The notes under the pieces: generated by a model | The model's input: only the letters and a program-made list of their open reading frames with translations | Database searches by the model: none | What the model was told of the DNA's origin: nothing | Origin: Mesorhizobium sp. | Lineage (GTDB): Bacteria; Pseudomonadota; Alphaproteobacteria; Rhizobiales; Rhizobiaceae | NCBI GenBank assembly: GCA_004020645.1 | Contig: SAQL01000002.1 | Location: forward strand, 248,001 to 312,000 | DNA: 64,000 nucleotides | Reading direction: 5' to 3' | Shown: piece by piece, positions 39,475 through 49,310 of the stretch | Layout of the letters: each line of letters starts with the position of its first letter | Numbering within the stretch: position 1 is the first letter of the stretch | Translations under genes and position numbers: made by a program

Positions 39475-40062
39475 TTAATCGTTTGCAGCAACCCGTTCGA
39501 TCCTGATCACGAACAGCGTCGCCGTTCGGGCAGGCTCCAGGCGCCATTTTAGGGCGTCCGGCCCGAGCAACAGCGTGTCGCGCGGCCCGATGCGGACAGG
39601 CGTCGCGCCGGCCACTGTGATCTCGCCGTCAAAACACAGGATGAGGGTCGCGTCGGCCACCGACTGGATATCTGTCGGGGCCGAAATCACTACGCGCTCG
39701 ACGGCGTGGGTCATCCGTCCGCGCCGCGTCATGACGTTGAGATCGGTGATCGGACCGGCGATCAGCGCCGCTTGCGTCGGCACATCGGCCGGAAAGGAAA
39801 GTGGAGCGGAAGCTTTGGTCACCGTAGCCGCCGGGCGGCCGGCGATATCAAGGATGATCCCCTCGCCTTCCAGCACGGCCAAGGTTCGGTCCACTCCGGC
39901 AAACCCGGAGAAAGGCCCGTCGCTTTCGACGCGAGCCGTGGAGATGCGCCAGTCGAAATCGTCGAGAGCAGCACCTGCGGGCGAGACGGCGATTTCCGTC
40001 GTCACCCCGCCGCCGTTCTTCCACGGCATAGACCGGTATTCGGCTGCCCGGAGAATGCGCAA
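39475..40062 (-). CDS. hutD: HutD family protein
   Basis: HutD is a cupin-fold accessory protein of histidine catabolism. In Pseudomonas it appears to limit pathway flux rather than catalyse a step. The 195-residue protein has the family N-terminus MPWKNGGGVTTEIAVSPAG (residues 12-30) and DFDWRISTARVESDGPFSGF (36-55). The start is TTG 40062, eight bases after the hutU stop, so the two are in one operon. It is the last gene of the leftward hut operon, and about 250 non-coding bases follow before the ndvB leader. Confidence 0.92.
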   Translation of the reverse strand: MRILRAAEYRSMPWKNGGGVTTEIAVSPAGAALDDFDWRISTARVESDGPFSGFAGVDRTLAVLEGEGIILDIAGRPAATVTKASAPLSFPADVPTQAALIAGPITDLNVMTRRGRMTHAVERVVISAPTDIQSVADATLILCFDGEITVAGATPVRIGPRDTLLLGPDALKWRLEPARTATLFVIRIERVAAND

Positions 40063-40070
40063 GGCGCGGC

Positions 40071-41741
40071 TCAGCCGAGAATGCCTGGCAGGCTGAGTTG
40101 GTGCTCCCTGGCGCAGTCGATGGCGATGTCATAGCCGGCATCAGCGTGGCGCATGACGCCGGTTGCGGGGTCGTTCCACAGCACCCGCTCCAGGCGTTTG
40201 GCCGCTTCGCGCGTGCCGTCGGCGACGATGACCATCCCGGCATGCTGCGAAAAACCCATGCCGACGCCGCCGCCATGATGAAGCGATACCCAGGTTGCGC
40301 CGGAGGCGGTGTTGAGCAGCGCATTGAGCAACGGCCAGTCGGACACGGCGTCGGAGCCGTCCTTCATCGATTCGGTCTCGCGGTTCGGCGAGGCAACCGA
40401 GCCGGAATCAAGATGATCGCGGCCGATGACCACCGGCGCCTTGAGCTCGCCCTTCGCCACCATCTCGTTGAAGGCGAGGCCGAGCCGGTGGCGGTCGCCG
40501 AGACCGACCCAGCAGATGCGCGCCGGCAGACCCTGGAACGCGATGCGCTCACGCGCCATGTCAAGCCAGTTGTGCAGGTGGGTGTTGCCGGGCGTCAATT
40601 CGCGGACCTTTGCGTCGGTCTTGTAGATATCCTCGGGATCGCCTGAGAGGGCTGCCCAGCGAAACGGGCCGATGCCGCGGCAAAACAGCGGTCGGATGTA
40701 GGCCGGCACGAAACCAGGGAAGGCAAAGGCGTTCTCGAACCCTTCCTCCTTCGCCACCTGACGGATGTTGTTGCCATAGTCGAGCGTCGGCACGCCGGCA
40801 TTCCAGAACGCCACCATCGCCTCGACATGTTCGCGCATCGACGCGCGCGCCGCCTTCTCGACCGCCTTCGGATCGCTGGCGCGCTTCTCGCGCCATTCGG
40901 CGAGCGACCAGCCCTTGGGCAGATAGCCGTTGAGCGGATCATGCGCCGACGTCTGGTCGGTGACCAAGTCGGGGCGCACGCCGCGCCGCACCAGTTCCGG
41001 CACGATGTCGGCGGTGTTGCCGACCAGGCCGACCGATTTCGCCTCGCCGGCCCTGGTCCAGCGCTCGATCTTTTCCAGCGCCTCGTCGAGCGTGTCGGCG
41101 CGCTCGTCGACATAGCGGGTGCGCAGCCTGAAATCGATGCGGTCGGGGTCGCATTCGATTGCCAGGCAGCAGGCGCCGGCCATCACCGCGGCCAGCGGCT
41201 GGGCGCCGCCCATGCCGCCGAGGCCGCCGGTCAGGATCCATTTGCCTCTGAGATTGCCGCCATAATGCTGGCGGCCGGCCTCGACGAAGGTCTCGTAGGT
41301 GCCCTGCACGATGCCTTGCGTACCGATGTAGATCCACGAGCCGGCCGTCATCTGGCCGTACATCATCAAGCCTTTCTTATCGAGATCGTTGAACTTCTCC
41401 CATGTCGCCCAGTGCGGCACGAGGTTGGAATTGGCGATCAGCACGCGCGGCGCATCGGTGTGAGTCCGAAACACGCCGACAGGCTTGCCGGACTGCACCA
41501 GAAGCGTCTCGTCATCTCCAAGCGTCTTCAGAGAGGCGACGATGCGATCAAAGTCGTTCCAGGTGCGCGCCGCCCGGCCGATGCCGCCATAGACGACCAG
41601 TTCGTTGGGGTTTTCGGCGACGTCGGGATCGAGATTGTTCATCAGCATGCGCAACGGCGCTTCCGTCAGCCACGTGCGGGCGTTGAGCTCGCTGCCGCGC
41701 GGGCTGCGGACTTCGCGGATGTTATGTCGAGGATCGGTCAT
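40071..41741 (-). CDS. hutU: Urocanate hydratase
   Basis: HutU converts urocanate to imidazolonepropionate using NAD+, the second step of histidine degradation. From ATG 41741, preceded by AAGGGAC, it has 556 residues, normal for the family. Conserved blocks include [14 protein letters not shown] near residue 47, the Gly-rich [16 protein letters not shown] near 170, the active-site region [18 protein letters not shown] near 350-370 and [19 protein letters not shown] near 490. An ATG 20 codons upstream is not needed. It is translated with hutG upstream (40 bases) and hutD downstream. Confidence 0.97.
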   Translation of the reverse strand: MTDPRHNIREVRSPRGSELNARTWLTEAPLRMLMNNLDPDVAENPNELVVYGGIGRAARTWNDFDRIVASLKTLGDDETLLVQSGKPVGVFRTHTDAPRVLIANSNLVPHWATWEKFNDLDKKGLMMYGQMTAGSWIYIGTQGIVQGTYETFVEAGRQHYGGNLRGKWILTGGLGGMGGAQPLAAVMAGACCLAIECDPDRIDFRLRTRYVDERADTLDEALEKIERWTRAGEAKSVGLVGNTADIVPELVRRGVRPDLVTDQTSAHDPLNGYLPKGWSLAEWREKRASDPKAVEKAARASMREHVEAMVAFWNAGVPTLDYGNNIRQVAKEEGFENAFAFPGFVPAYIRPLFCRGIGPFRWAALSGDPEDIYKTDAKVRELTPGNTHLHNWLDMARERIAFQGLPARICWVGLGDRHRLGLAFNEMVAKGELKAPVVIGRDHLDSGSVASPNRETESMKDGSDAVSDWPLLNALLNTASGATWVSLHHGGGVGMGFSQHAGMVIVADGTREAAKRLERVLWNDPATGVMRHADAGYDIAIDCAREHQLSLPGILG

Positions 41742-41781
41742 GGCGTCACTGTCCCTTTCGAATGAGCTGTGCGACGGAGCG

Positions 41782-42600
41782 TCAGCGCCCGGCCCAGGCA
41801 ATCGCGCTTGCCAGGATCCGCTTCAGCGTGGCGCGGATCGGCGCGGCGAATGCGGGGTCGTAAGGCACGGGCCAGTTGTCGGGCGTCCCCTTGCCCTCGG
41901 GCTCGCGCATATAGCCGCGGTTGGAGAGTTCCATCTGCAGCGCATGGACGCCGTTTTGCGGCTGGCCGAAATTGCGCGTAATCCAGCCGCCCTTGAAGCG
42001 GCCATTCACCACGTATGTCTCGCCGGTTCCGGCGAGGATCTCATCGACCATCGCCTGCAAGGCCGGATCGGCGCTCTTGCCGTCATTGGTGCCGAGATTG
42101 AACACCGGCAACGTGCCCTCGAACAGCCGCGGCAGCACCGAGCGGATCGAGTGGCAGTCATAGACGACGATCTTCTGGTGCAAGGCGCGTAGCCTGTCGA
42201 TCTCGGCCTGCAAAGCGGTATGGTAGGGCAAAAAGTATTTTTCGCGGCGCTCGTCGACCTCCGATGGGTCCGGTTCTTCCCCGGCGCGATAGAGTGGATC
42301 GCCATCGAAGGTCTCGGTCGGGCAGAGCCCGGTCGTCGCCTGGCCGGGATAGAGCGAGGCGCCGGACGGGTCACGATTGACGTCGATGACCGTGCGCGAG
42401 ATCGCCGTATGCACCACCGTCGCGCCGAGCTCCTCGGCAAAGTCATACAGCTTGTCGATCCACCAGTCGGCGTCGCGGCGGCCGAGCCAGCGCGACATAA
42501 GCCGGCTTTCAAGACCGGCGAGATCGATGCCGGTGTGCGGGATTGAGACCAGCAGGGGTGCCGTGCCTTGGGTGACGGTGAGCCAGGAGGGTAAAGTCAT
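41782..42600 (-). CDS. hutG: N-formylglutamate deformylase
   Basis: HutG hydrolyses N-formylglutamate to formate and glutamate, the last step of the branch that uses HutF. The 272-residue protein has the FGase signature SIPHTG near residues 19-24, [19 protein letters not shown] near 71-89 and YDCHSIRSV near 147, whose His and Asp bind the metal. An intergenic palindrome (42629-42790) separates it from the upstream hutH, so transcription must cross that element or start within it. The presence of hutG together with hutF shows the five-step pathway. Confidence 0.94.
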   Translation of the reverse strand: MTLPSWLTVTQGTAPLLVSIPHTGIDLAGLESRLMSRWLGRRDADWWIDKLYDFAEELGATVVHTAISRTVIDVNRDPSGASLYPGQATTGLCPTETFDGDPLYRAGEEPDPSEVDERREKYFLPYHTALQAEIDRLRALHQKIVVYDCHSIRSVLPRLFEGTLPVFNLGTNDGKSADPALQAMVDEILAGTGETYVVNGRFKGGWITRNFGQPQNGVHALQMELSNRGYMREPEGKGTPDNWPVPYDPAFAAPIRATLKRILASAIAWAGR

Positions 42601-42628
42601 GAGAAATCCTCCCGCGCTGGCACTCTAC

Positions 42629-42790
42629 GGCGCCCCCCTCTACCCTGCCGGGCATCTCCCCCACGAGGGGGGAGATCGGCGGTCATCGAGGCTTTCGCCA
42701 ATCTCCAACGGTTCAGGATTGAGGGAAAGGGTGAAGCTGCCGATCTCCCCCCTCGTGGGGGAGATGTCCGGCAGGACAGAGGGGGGCGCC
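42629..42790. repeat. Near-perfect 52-base inverted repeat inside the hut operon
   Basis: The arm at 42629-42680 (starting GGCGCCCCCCTCTACC) and the reverse complement of 42739-42790 agree at all but three of 52 positions, around a 58-base centre. RNA from the operon could fold into a very long hairpin here. The gene order hutH-hutG is otherwise tight, so the element looks inserted. It carries no reading frame and is probably a member of a dispersed rhizobial repeat family. Confidence 0.8.
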
Positions 42791-42820
42791 AAGAAACGAG
42801 ACCTATCATGGCGCGCATCC

Positions 42821-44356
42821 TCACGACGCAATTCCCGGCAGTGCCACCGCGCCCGCTGCCTTCACGGCAGCGCCATTGCGCGCCATGGCGATGGCCTTTT
42901 CCATGTCGGGGTGGAAATGCCGGTCATTGTCGAGATGCGGCACTTCGGCTCTAACCAGCCTGCGGACCGCTTCGAGCGCCGCACTCGATGCCAGCGGCGC
43001 GTGGAAGTCGCAGCCTTGTGCGGCGGCCAGCAATTCGATGCCGATGACGGCCGTCGCATTCTCGATCATGCCGATCAGCCGGCGCGCGCCATGTGCCGCC
43101 ATCGAGACGTGGTCTTCCTGATTGGCCGAGGTCGGGATCGAGTCGACGCTCGCCGGATAGGCCTTCTGTTTGTTTTCCGAGACGAGTGCTGCCGCCGTCA
43201 CTTGCGGGATCATGAAGCCTGAATTCAGCCCGGGCTTCGGCGTCAGGAAGGCCGGCATGCCGGACAGCGCCGGGTCGACCAGCATGGCGATGCGCCGCTC
43301 CGACAGCGAGCCGATCTCGCAGACGGCGAGTGCGATCATGTCAGCGGCGAAGGCCACCGGCTCGGCATGGAAATTGCCGCCGGAAAGCGCGGTGTCGTCC
43401 TCGGCGAAGATCAGCGGATTGTCGGTGACGCCGTTGGCCTCGGTGCCCAGCGTGTCGGCTGCCTGGCGCAGCACGCTGAGCGCCGCGCCCATCACCTGCG
43501 GCTGGCAGCGCAGGCAGTACGGATCCTGCACGCGCTCGTCGCCGACCCGGTGCGATTCACGGATGGCGCTGCCGGCCATCAGGTTGCGCAGCGCCTCGGC
43601 CGTCTCGATCTGGCCAGGATGCTTCCTGAGCAGATGGATGCGCGGATCGAAGGGGGCGTCGGAACCCTTGGCGGCATCGGTCGAAAGTGCACCGGCAACG
43701 AGCGCCGACTGGTAGAGCACTTCGGCGTCGAACAGGGCGGCCAACGCATAGGCGGTCGAGAACTGCGTGCCGTTGAGCAGCGCCAACCCTTCCTTGGCGC
43801 CAAGCGTGACCGGTTCCAGCCCGTGCGAGACAAAGGCGACCTTGGCCGGGAACCGGCCATGCGGGGTAAAACATTCGCCGACGCCGATCATTACCGCCGT
43901 CATGTGCGACAGTGGCGCAAGGTCGCCGGAGGCGCCAACCGAGCCTTGCGCCGGCACCACCGGAATGACGTCATTGGCCAGCATCGCTTCCAGCAATTCG
44001 ATCGTCTGCGGCCGCACGCCGGAAGCACCCTGCGCCAGGCTGGCCAGCTTCAGCGCCATCATCAGCCGGGTGATCGCAACCGGCATCGGCTCGCCGACGC
44101 CGGCAGCATGCGACAGCACGATGTTGCGTTGAAGGGTCTCGAGGTCGGCGGCGGGGATGCGCACGCTGGCCAATTTGCCGAAGCCGGTGTTGATGCCATA
44201 GACCGGCTCACCCCGGGCGACGATCCGCGCAACCGTCTCGGCGCTGGCCCTGATTTTTGGCCGGCAGGCAGCGTCCAGCTTCGGCACCGCGCCACGATAG
44301 ATTTCGCGCCAGTCGGCCAGCGTTGTGTTGCCCGGCTTGAGTTTGAGTTCGCTCAT
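42821..44356 (-). CDS. hutH: Histidine ammonia-lyase
   Basis: HutH deaminates histidine to urocanate, opening the pathway. The 511-residue enzyme contains the Ala-Ser-Gly triad in [13 protein letters not shown] (about residues 142-144) that cyclises to the MIO electrophile. It also has the aromatic-acid lyase signature region, active-site [11 protein letters not shown] near 53 and the C-terminal [16 protein letters not shown] near 415. Length is typical. Its start overlaps the hutI stop by four bases (ATGA), so it is translated with hutI. Confidence 0.97.
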   Translation of the reverse strand: MSELKLKPGNTTLADWREIYRGAVPKLDAACRPKIRASAETVARIVARGEPVYGINTGFGKLASVRIPAADLETLQRNIVLSHAAGVGEPMPVAITRLMMALKLASLAQGASGVRPQTIELLEAMLANDVIPVVPAQGSVGASGDLAPLSHMTAVMIGVGECFTPHGRFPAKVAFVSHGLEPVTLGAKEGLALLNGTQFSTAYALAALFDAEVLYQSALVAGALSTDAAKGSDAPFDPRIHLLRKHPGQIETAEALRNLMAGSAIRESHRVGDERVQDPYCLRCQPQVMGAALSVLRQAADTLGTEANGVTDNPLIFAEDDTALSGGNFHAEPVAFAADMIALAVCEIGSLSERRIAMLVDPALSGMPAFLTPKPGLNSGFMIPQVTAAALVSENKQKAYPASVDSIPTSANQEDHVSMAAHGARRLIGMIENATAVIGIELLAAAQGCDFHAPLASSAALEAVRRLVRAEVPHLDNDRHFHPDMEKAIAMARNGAAVKAAGAVALPGIAS

Positions 44357-45588
44357 TGTCCTCTCCAGATGCGGGCATGCAGCGGGTTAAAGCCCATGCG
44401 GTAGACGAGCTCGGCCGGGCGCTCGATGTCCCAGATCGCCATGTCGGCTGATTTTCCAGCCTCCAGCGTGCCGGTTTTTCCGAGCAGTCCGAGCGCGCGT
44501 GCGGCTTCGCGGGTGACACCGGCAAGGCATTCCTCCACGGTCAAGCCAAACAAAGTCGCCGCCATGTTCATGGTCAGCAGTAGCGAGGTCAGCGGCGAAG
44601 TGCCGGGATTGCAGTCGGTGGCGACCGCCATTCTGACGCCGTGCTGGCGAAACACGCTGATCGGCGGCTTCTTGGTCTCACGAATGAAATAATAGGCGCC
44701 GGGCAGGATCGTCGCCACGGTTCCTGCCCTCGCCATCGCCGCCGCACCCGCCTCGTCAGTGTATTCGAGATGGTCTGCCGACAGCGCCCCATGGCGTGCG
44801 GCGAGTTCTGCCCCATGCAGGTTGGACAGCTGGTCGGCGTGGAGCTTGACCGGCAGGCCTGCTGCTTTCGCCGCGTCGAATACGCGAGAAATCTGCTCGG
44901 GCGAAAAGGCGATGCCTTCGCAAAAACCGTCGACCGCGTCGGCCAGGCCCTCGGCGGCGACGGCCGGCAAAATCCCTTTTGCGACCAGATCGATGAAAGT
45001 GTCCTTGTCGCCTTTCGCCTCGGGCGGCAGCGCGTGAGCCCCGAGAAAACTTGTCCTTACCGTGACTGGACGATGTTCGCCCAAGAGCCGCGCGGCGCGC
45101 AGCGATTTCTGCTCGTTTTCGAGATCGAGCCCATAGCCCGACTTGATCTCGATGGTGGTGAGGCCTTCAGCGATCAGCGCATCGAGGCGCGGCAGCGACT
45201 GCGCAACCAGTTCGTGCTCACTGGCAGCGCGCAGCGCCTTGACCGACGAGACGATGCCGCCGCCGGCCTTGGTGACCTCTTCATAGGTGGCGCCGGCCAG
45301 TCGCATCTCGAATTCGTTGGCACGGTTGCCGGCATGGACCAGATGGGTGTGGCAGTCGATCAGGCCGGGCGTGATCCAGCGACCCTTGCAATCGACAATC
45401 TCGGCGTCTTGCAAAAGTGCTGCCGTCATGTCGGCTTCCGGGCCGGCATAGACGATCACGCCATCGCGTGCGGCGATCGCGCCGTCTTCGACGATGCCAA
45501 GTCCGGCAGCGCTTTCGGCCATGGTCGCCAGGCGCGCATTGCGCCAGAGGCGAGCCTCCCCTGCCCGGCTTTTGCTCTCTCCAGCCAT
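44353..45588 (-). CDS. hutI: Imidazolonepropionase
   Basis: HutI hydrolyses 4-imidazolone-5-propionate to N-formimino-L-glutamate. From ATG 45588 it has 411 residues. The amidohydrolase metal motif [12 protein letters not shown] lies near residue 75, and [11 protein letters not shown] near 180, VKLHADQL near 245 and the catalytic [12 protein letters not shown] near 320 are present. A longer start at 45612 would overlap the operator region. It is the first gene of the leftward operon, 100 bases from the divergent hutF, and its promoter faces the HutC-type operator at 45617. Confidence 0.96.
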   Translation of the reverse strand: MAGESKSRAGEARLWRNARLATMAESAAGLGIVEDGAIAARDGVIVYAGPEADMTAALLQDAEIVDCKGRWITPGLIDCHTHLVHAGNRANEFEMRLAGATYEEVTKAGGGIVSSVKALRAASEHELVAQSLPRLDALIAEGLTTIEIKSGYGLDLENEQKSLRAARLLGEHRPVTVRTSFLGAHALPPEAKGDKDTFIDLVAKGILPAVAAEGLADAVDGFCEGIAFSPEQISRVFDAAKAAGLPVKLHADQLSNLHGAELAARHGALSADHLEYTDEAGAAAMARAGTVATILPGAYYFIRETKKPPISVFRQHGVRMAVATDCNPGTSPLTSLLLTMNMAATLFGLTVEECLAGVTREAARALGLLGKTGTLEAGKSADMAIWDIERPAELVYRMGFNPLHARIWRGQ

Positions 45589-45616
45589 TATCTTTTCCGT
45601 TTCAATCGGCAACGAT

Positions 45617-45630
45617 TATGTATATACATA
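45617..45630. promoter_or_regulatory. HutC-type operator in the divergent hut promoter region
   Basis: TATGTATATACATA is a perfect 14-base palindrome centred between hutI and hutF, containing the TGTATATACA core reported for HutC binding in Pseudomonas. HutC is encoded at 47038, so repression lifted by urocanate is expected for both operons. The position about 30 bases from the hutI start suits promoter occlusion. Confidence 0.8.
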
Positions 45631-45688
45631 TTGAAATACACTGCAAGTGATATCATTGCACGGGACACAGGGAATCGGAGAGAAAAAC

Positions 45689-47041
45689 GTGACGGCGATC
45701 TTTGCGGAACAGGCGCTTCTGCCCGACGGCTGGCATTCCAACATCCGGATCGCCGTCAATGAAGGCCGCATCGCCACGGTCGAAACAAACGCCACGTCCC
45801 GGCCCGGCGACGAACGCCATGCCATCCTCCTGCCGGGCATGCCGAACCTGCACAGCCACGCCTTCCAGCGCGGCATGGCCGGCCTTGCCGAGCTGCGCGG
45901 CCCTTCCGCCGACAGTTTCTGGAGCTGGCGCGAGGTGATGTACCGCTTCGCGCTGTCGATGACGCCGGACCAGGTCGAGGCGGTTGCCGCGCAGCTCTAC
46001 GTCGAGATGCTGGAGGCTGGGTTCTCACGCGTCGGCGAGTTTCACTATCTGCATCACGACCACGACGGCCAGCCCTACGCCAACATCGCCGAAATGGCCG
46101 AACGCATCACTGCCGCGGCTGCCGACACCGGCATTGGGCTGACGCTGCTGCCGGTCTTCTATGCGCATTCCTCTTTCGGCGGCGCTGTTCCGAACGAAGG
46201 CCAGCGGCGATTCATCAACGATGTGAATCGGTTCTCGCGGCTTGTTGAGAAATGCCGCGAATCCGTTCGCACCTTGAATCAAGGCGTCGTTGGCGTTGCC
46301 CCACACAGTCTGCGCGCGGTGACACCGGCGGAATTGGAAAACATCGCGGCAATGGTACCGGGCGGACCGGTCCACATCCATATCGCCGAGCAAGTGAAGG
46401 AGGTCGAGGACTGCCTTGCCTGGTCCGGGGCGCGGCCGGTCGAATGGCTGCTCGCCAATGCCAAGGTCAATAGGCGCTGGTGCCTGATCCACGCCACCCA
46501 CATGACCGAGACCGAGACCGCGGCCATGGCGAAAAGCGGAGCAATCGCCGGCCTCTGCCCGATCACCGAGGCCAATCTCGGCGACGGCACCTTTGCCGCA
46601 CCTTTGTTCAAGCAACATGGCGGCCGCTTCGGCGTCGGCTCCGATTCCAACGTGCTGATCGGCCTGGCGGACGAATTGCGGCAGCTCGAATATTCGCAGC
46701 GCCTCGCCCACCGCGCCCGCAACGTGCTGGCGGTGGCGGGCGGCTCGACCGGCCGCGCGCTGTTCGATGCTGCGCTCGACGGCGGCAGTGCGGCGCTTGG
46801 CGCCGGTCCGTCGCGGATCGCCGCCGGTGCCTCGGCCGATTTCGTCTCACTGGAAGGCAATTCCCCTTCGCTGGCCGGCAAGGCGGGCGATGCGGTGCTC
46901 GATGCCTGGATCTTCGCCAACGGCACCAAAGTCGATTGCGTCTGGGTGCATGGCAGGAAACTGGTCAGCGGCGGCTGGCATGCAAGGCGCGATGCCATTG
47001 CCGAGCGTTTTCGCAGCGTGATGACGGCGCTTTCAGCATGA
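45689..47041 (+). CDS. hutF: Formimidoylglutamate deiminase
   Basis: HutF deaminates N-formimino-L-glutamate to N-formyl-L-glutamate, feeding HutG. The 450-residue amidohydrolase has the metal motif NLHSHAFQRGMAG near residue 52, HIHIAEQVKEVEDC near 230 and the catalytic Asp in FGVGSDSNVLIGL near 315. The start chosen is GTG 45689 behind GGAGAG. An ATG at 45647 would place the leader in the operator. The stop overlaps the hutC start (ATGA). The HutI-HutF-HutG route makes formate rather than formamide. Confidence 0.95.
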   Translation: MTAIFAEQALLPDGWHSNIRIAVNEGRIATVETNATSRPGDERHAILLPGMPNLHSHAFQRGMAGLAELRGPSADSFWSWREVMYRFALSMTPDQVEAVAAQLYVEMLEAGFSRVGEFHYLHHDHDGQPYANIAEMAERITAAAADTGIGLTLLPVFYAHSSFGGAVPNEGQRRFINDVNRFSRLVEKCRESVRTLNQGVVGVAPHSLRAVTPAELENIAAMVPGGPVHIHIAEQVKEVEDCLAWSGARPVEWLLANAKVNRRWCLIHATHMTETETAAMAKSGAIAGLCPITEANLGDGTFAAPLFKQHGGRFGVGSDSNVLIGLADELRQLEYSQRLAHRARNVLAVAGGSTGRALFDAALDGGSAALGAGPSRIAAGASADFVSLEGNSPSLAGKAGDAVLDAWIFANGTKVDCVWVHGRKLVSGGWHARRDAIAERFRSVMTALSA

Positions 47042-47778
47042 GCATCATTGGAACAATGGACGTCGGCGAGCCTCTCTCGCTGCATCAGCGCATCCTGTCC
47101 GACATCAGCGAGCGGATCCTGTCCGGCGCCTGGGCGCCCGGCCACCGCATCCCGTTCGAGCACGAACTGACGGCCGAGTACAAATGTTCGCGCATGACGG
47201 TGAACAAGGCGCTGTCGCAGCTTGCCAAGGCCGGGATGATCGAGCGCGTTCGCCGAACTGGCAGCTTTGTCCGGCGGCCGCAGTCGCAAGCGGCGGTGTT
47301 GGAAATCCACGACATCAGGATAGAGGTCGAGGCGCTCGGCCTGCCCTATTGCTACGAGCGTGTGGCGCGCCACAAAAGGCGCAGCAGCGCTGAGGATCGC
47401 GCATTGTTGGAACTCGACTCCAACGGACCGGTGCTGGCGCTGGAATGCCGGCATTTCGCCGGCAAGCGGCCGTTCGCCCACGAACGGCGGCTGATCAACC
47501 TGGCCGCCGTGGCCGAGGCCGCCAACGAGGAGTTTCATGCCGTAGCGCCCGGCCCGTGGCTGATCGCCCGGGTGCCGTGGAGTGCCGCTGAGCACCGCAT
47601 CCGCGCTGTTGCCGCCGACAGACACATTGCCGCCGCACTCGATATCGAAGCCGGCGCACCGTGCCTGGTGGTCGAGCGGCGGACATGGAGCGCCGAGCAC
47701 CCCGTCACCCATGTCCGTTTCACCTATGCGGCCGAGAGCCACACGCTGGTCGCGCGGTTCACGCCGTCACAGGGGTGA
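47038..47778 (+). CDS. hutC: Histidine-utilisation repressor HutC, GntR/UTRA family
   Basis: The 246-residue repressor has an N-terminal winged helix (about residues 12-78: LHQRILSDISERILSGAWAP, CSRMTVNKALSQLAKAGMIE) and a C-terminal UTRA ligand domain (about 100-240) typical of the HutC subfamily. It binds the TGTATATACA-type site between hutI and hutF and is released by urocanate. It is translated together with hutF. It is followed by a palindromic repeat and then the convergent RidA gene. Confidence 0.95.
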   Translation: MSIIGTMDVGEPLSLHQRILSDISERILSGAWAPGHRIPFEHELTAEYKCSRMTVNKALSQLAKAGMIERVRRTGSFVRRPQSQAAVLEIHDIRIEVEALGLPYCYERVARHKRRSSAEDRALLELDSNGPVLALECRHFAGKRPFAHERRLINLAAVAEAANEEFHAVAPGPWLIARVPWSAAEHRIRAVAADRHIAAALDIEAGAPCLVVERRTWSAEHPVTHVRFTYAAESHTLVARFTPSQG

Positions 47779-47780
47779 TT

Positions 47781-47923
47781 ACCCTCCCCCTCGCGGAGGA
47801 AATGCCGCACGACGGCATTTTGTGACGCGGGGTGGGGTCGGTGCAACCTCGCCGACCCCACCCCGTCTCGCAATCTCCGCTTCGCTCCGACTAGTCGCCG
47901 ACCCTCCCCCCAAGGGGGAGGGT
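47781..47923. repeat. Palindromic intergenic element between hutC and ridA-like gene
   Basis: ACCCTCCCCCT at the left end is matched by AGGGGGAGGGT at the right end (47913-47923) as an inverted terminal repeat, and two inner hairpins (AATGCCG/CGGCATT and GGTGGGGTCGG/CCGACCCCACC) lie inside. It has no coding capacity. It is a third type of rhizobial-style palindrome in this window and sits between converging genes. Confidence 0.7.
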
Positions 47924-47936
47924 AAAGCGCTCTGCT

Positions 47937-48281
47937 TCAGATGGCAGCGGTAACGATGATCTCGACCAGATATTCCGGCCCGGCAAGCTTGGCCTCGCCG
48001 GTGGCGCGGGCCGGGGTATGGCCCTGCGGCACCCACTTGTCCCACTCCGCGTTCATCTCTGCAAAGGTGCTCATGTCGGCCAGCCAAATGATCGCCTGCA
48101 GGATCTTGGTCTTGTCCGTTCCGGCCTTGGCCAGCAATTCGTCGATGGCCGCCAGAATGTCCCTCGTCTGGGCGCCGACGTTTCCGCCCGGCTCGCCGAC
48201 CTGACCGGCCAGATAGACGGTATTGCCGTGGATCACGATCTGGCTCATGCGCGGGCCAACATCGATGCGACGAATGCTCAT
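47937..48281 (-). CDS. RidA/YjgF family protein
   Basis: The 114-residue protein has the RidA pattern. GNTVYLAGQVG (about residues 19-29) forms the first strand, TKILQAIIWLADM and FAEMNAEWDKW lie mid-way, and near the C-terminus ARATGEAKLAGPEYLVEI carries the conserved Arg and Glu residues of the active cleft. RidA proteins hydrolyse reactive enamine/imine intermediates such as 2-aminoacrylate. The exact subgroup is uncertain. It converges with hutC across the repeat element and lies divergent to the zinc operon. Confidence 0.88.
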   Translation of the reverse strand: MSIRRIDVGPRMSQIVIHGNTVYLAGQVGEPGGNVGAQTRDILAAIDELLAKAGTDKTKILQAIIWLADMSTFAEMNAEWDKWVPQGHTPARATGEAKLAGPEYLVEIIVTAAI

Positions 48282-48437
48282 GGGATGTTTCCTTCTCTTG
48301 TTGGTTGCGCCTCTTTAGAGTCGCCGTCTGCCGGGGGCAAGGTCGACTGAGTGAATCCTCTTGAGCCAGCAAGGTATGGGGCCAAACAGGACACGCCAAA
48401 TGGTTTAGTCGCCGCAATTCCGCCCGATTGACTTGTT

Positions 48438-48457
48438 GACTAATGTAATAACATCAC
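48438..48457 (+). promoter_or_regulatory. Zur-like operator of the zinc transporter operon
   Basis: GACTAATGTAATAACATCAC contains the near-palindrome ATGTAATAACAT typical of alphaproteobacterial Zur boxes, 47 bases before the ATP-binding gene. Zinc-bound Zur would repress here. It is assigned from the motif and from the operon's content. Confidence 0.65.
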
Positions 48458-48503
48458 ATATCCAATCGCCGCCGCCGTACCAGTCGTGCCCCCGGATCGT
48501 CAT

Positions 48504-49310
48504 ATGACCAAAACCTGCCTGACCTTCAGCGACCTGACGCTGGGCTACAACAGCCATCCGGCAATCCATCATCTCGACGGCACGATCCACCGGGGATCGC
48601 TGACCGCCGTCGTCGGCGCCAACGGCTCGGGCAAGTCGACCCTGATGAAGGGTATCGTCGGCGTGTTGAAGCCGATGGCCGGAACGGTTGTCCGGGCGCC
48701 GGGCGTGCGCGCCGCCTATCTGCCGCAACAGTCGGAGCTCGACCGCTCCTTTCCGGCCAGGGTCGTTGATCTGGTTTCGCTCGGGCTGTGGCCACGGCGC
48801 GGGCTGCTCGGCCGCTACACCAGGGAAGATCGCGATTCGGTCAGCCAGGCGCTGATGGCCGTCGGCCTCGGCGGCTTCGAGAAACGCCCGATCGACACGC
48901 TGTCGGGCGGCCAGCTGCAGCGTACGCTGTTTGCCCGCGTGCTGCTGCAGGATGCCGATCTCATCCTGCTCGACGAGCCGTTCAACGCCGTCGACACCAA
49001 GACCGTCGGCGACCTGATCGCACTTATCAAGCGATGGCATGGTGAGGAGCGCACCATCATGGTGGTCGTTCACGACCTGGATCTGGTGCGCCAGAATTTC
49101 CCCGAAACGCTGCTGCTGGCGCGCCAGCCGATCGCCTGGGGCGAGACAAAGGAAACGCTGCGGCCGGAAAACCTGTTGCGCGCGCGCCGCTTCCACGAAG
49201 CCTGGGAGGAGAACGCGCCCTGGTGCGAGCCCGACGACCACAAGCATGGTGGTCACGCTCACGACCATGGGCACGACCATCATCACGGCTCCGGGCCGCG
49301 GGCAGCATGA
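48504..49310 (+). CDS. aztA: Zinc ABC transporter ATP-binding protein (AztA-like)
   Basis: The 268-residue ATPase carries Walker A GANGSGKST near residue 39, signature LSGGQLQR near 134, Walker B LILLDEP near 155 and a His switch in VVVHDLDL. The C-terminus is a His-rich tail (HKHGGHAHDHGHDHHHG) that may store or sense zinc. The gene order ATPase-permease-binding protein matches the aztABC zinc systems of alphaproteobacteria rather than the znuA-divergent-znuCB layout. The ATG at 48504 is used. GTG 48486 would add six residues. The stop overlaps the permease start. Confidence 0.82.
   Translation: MTKTCLTFSDLTLGYNSHPAIHHLDGTIHRGSLTAVVGANGSGKSTLMKGIVGVLKPMAGTVVRAPGVRAAYLPQQSELDRSFPARVVDLVSLGLWPRRGLLGRYTREDRDSVSQALMAVGLGGFEKRPIDTLSGGQLQRTLFARVLLQDADLILLDEPFNAVDTKTVGDLIALIKRWHGEERTIMVVVHDLDLVRQNFPETLLLARQPIAWGETKETLRPENLLRARRFHEAWEENAPWCEPDDHKHGGHAHDHGHDHHHGSGPRAA

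Noticed and set aside
48438..48457. Considered a Fur or MntR box instead of a Zur box
   Set aside because: The following operon has a zinc-type ligand set and a His-rich ATPase, and the ATGTAATAACAT core fits alphaproteobacterial Zur sites better. It remains a motif-level call.
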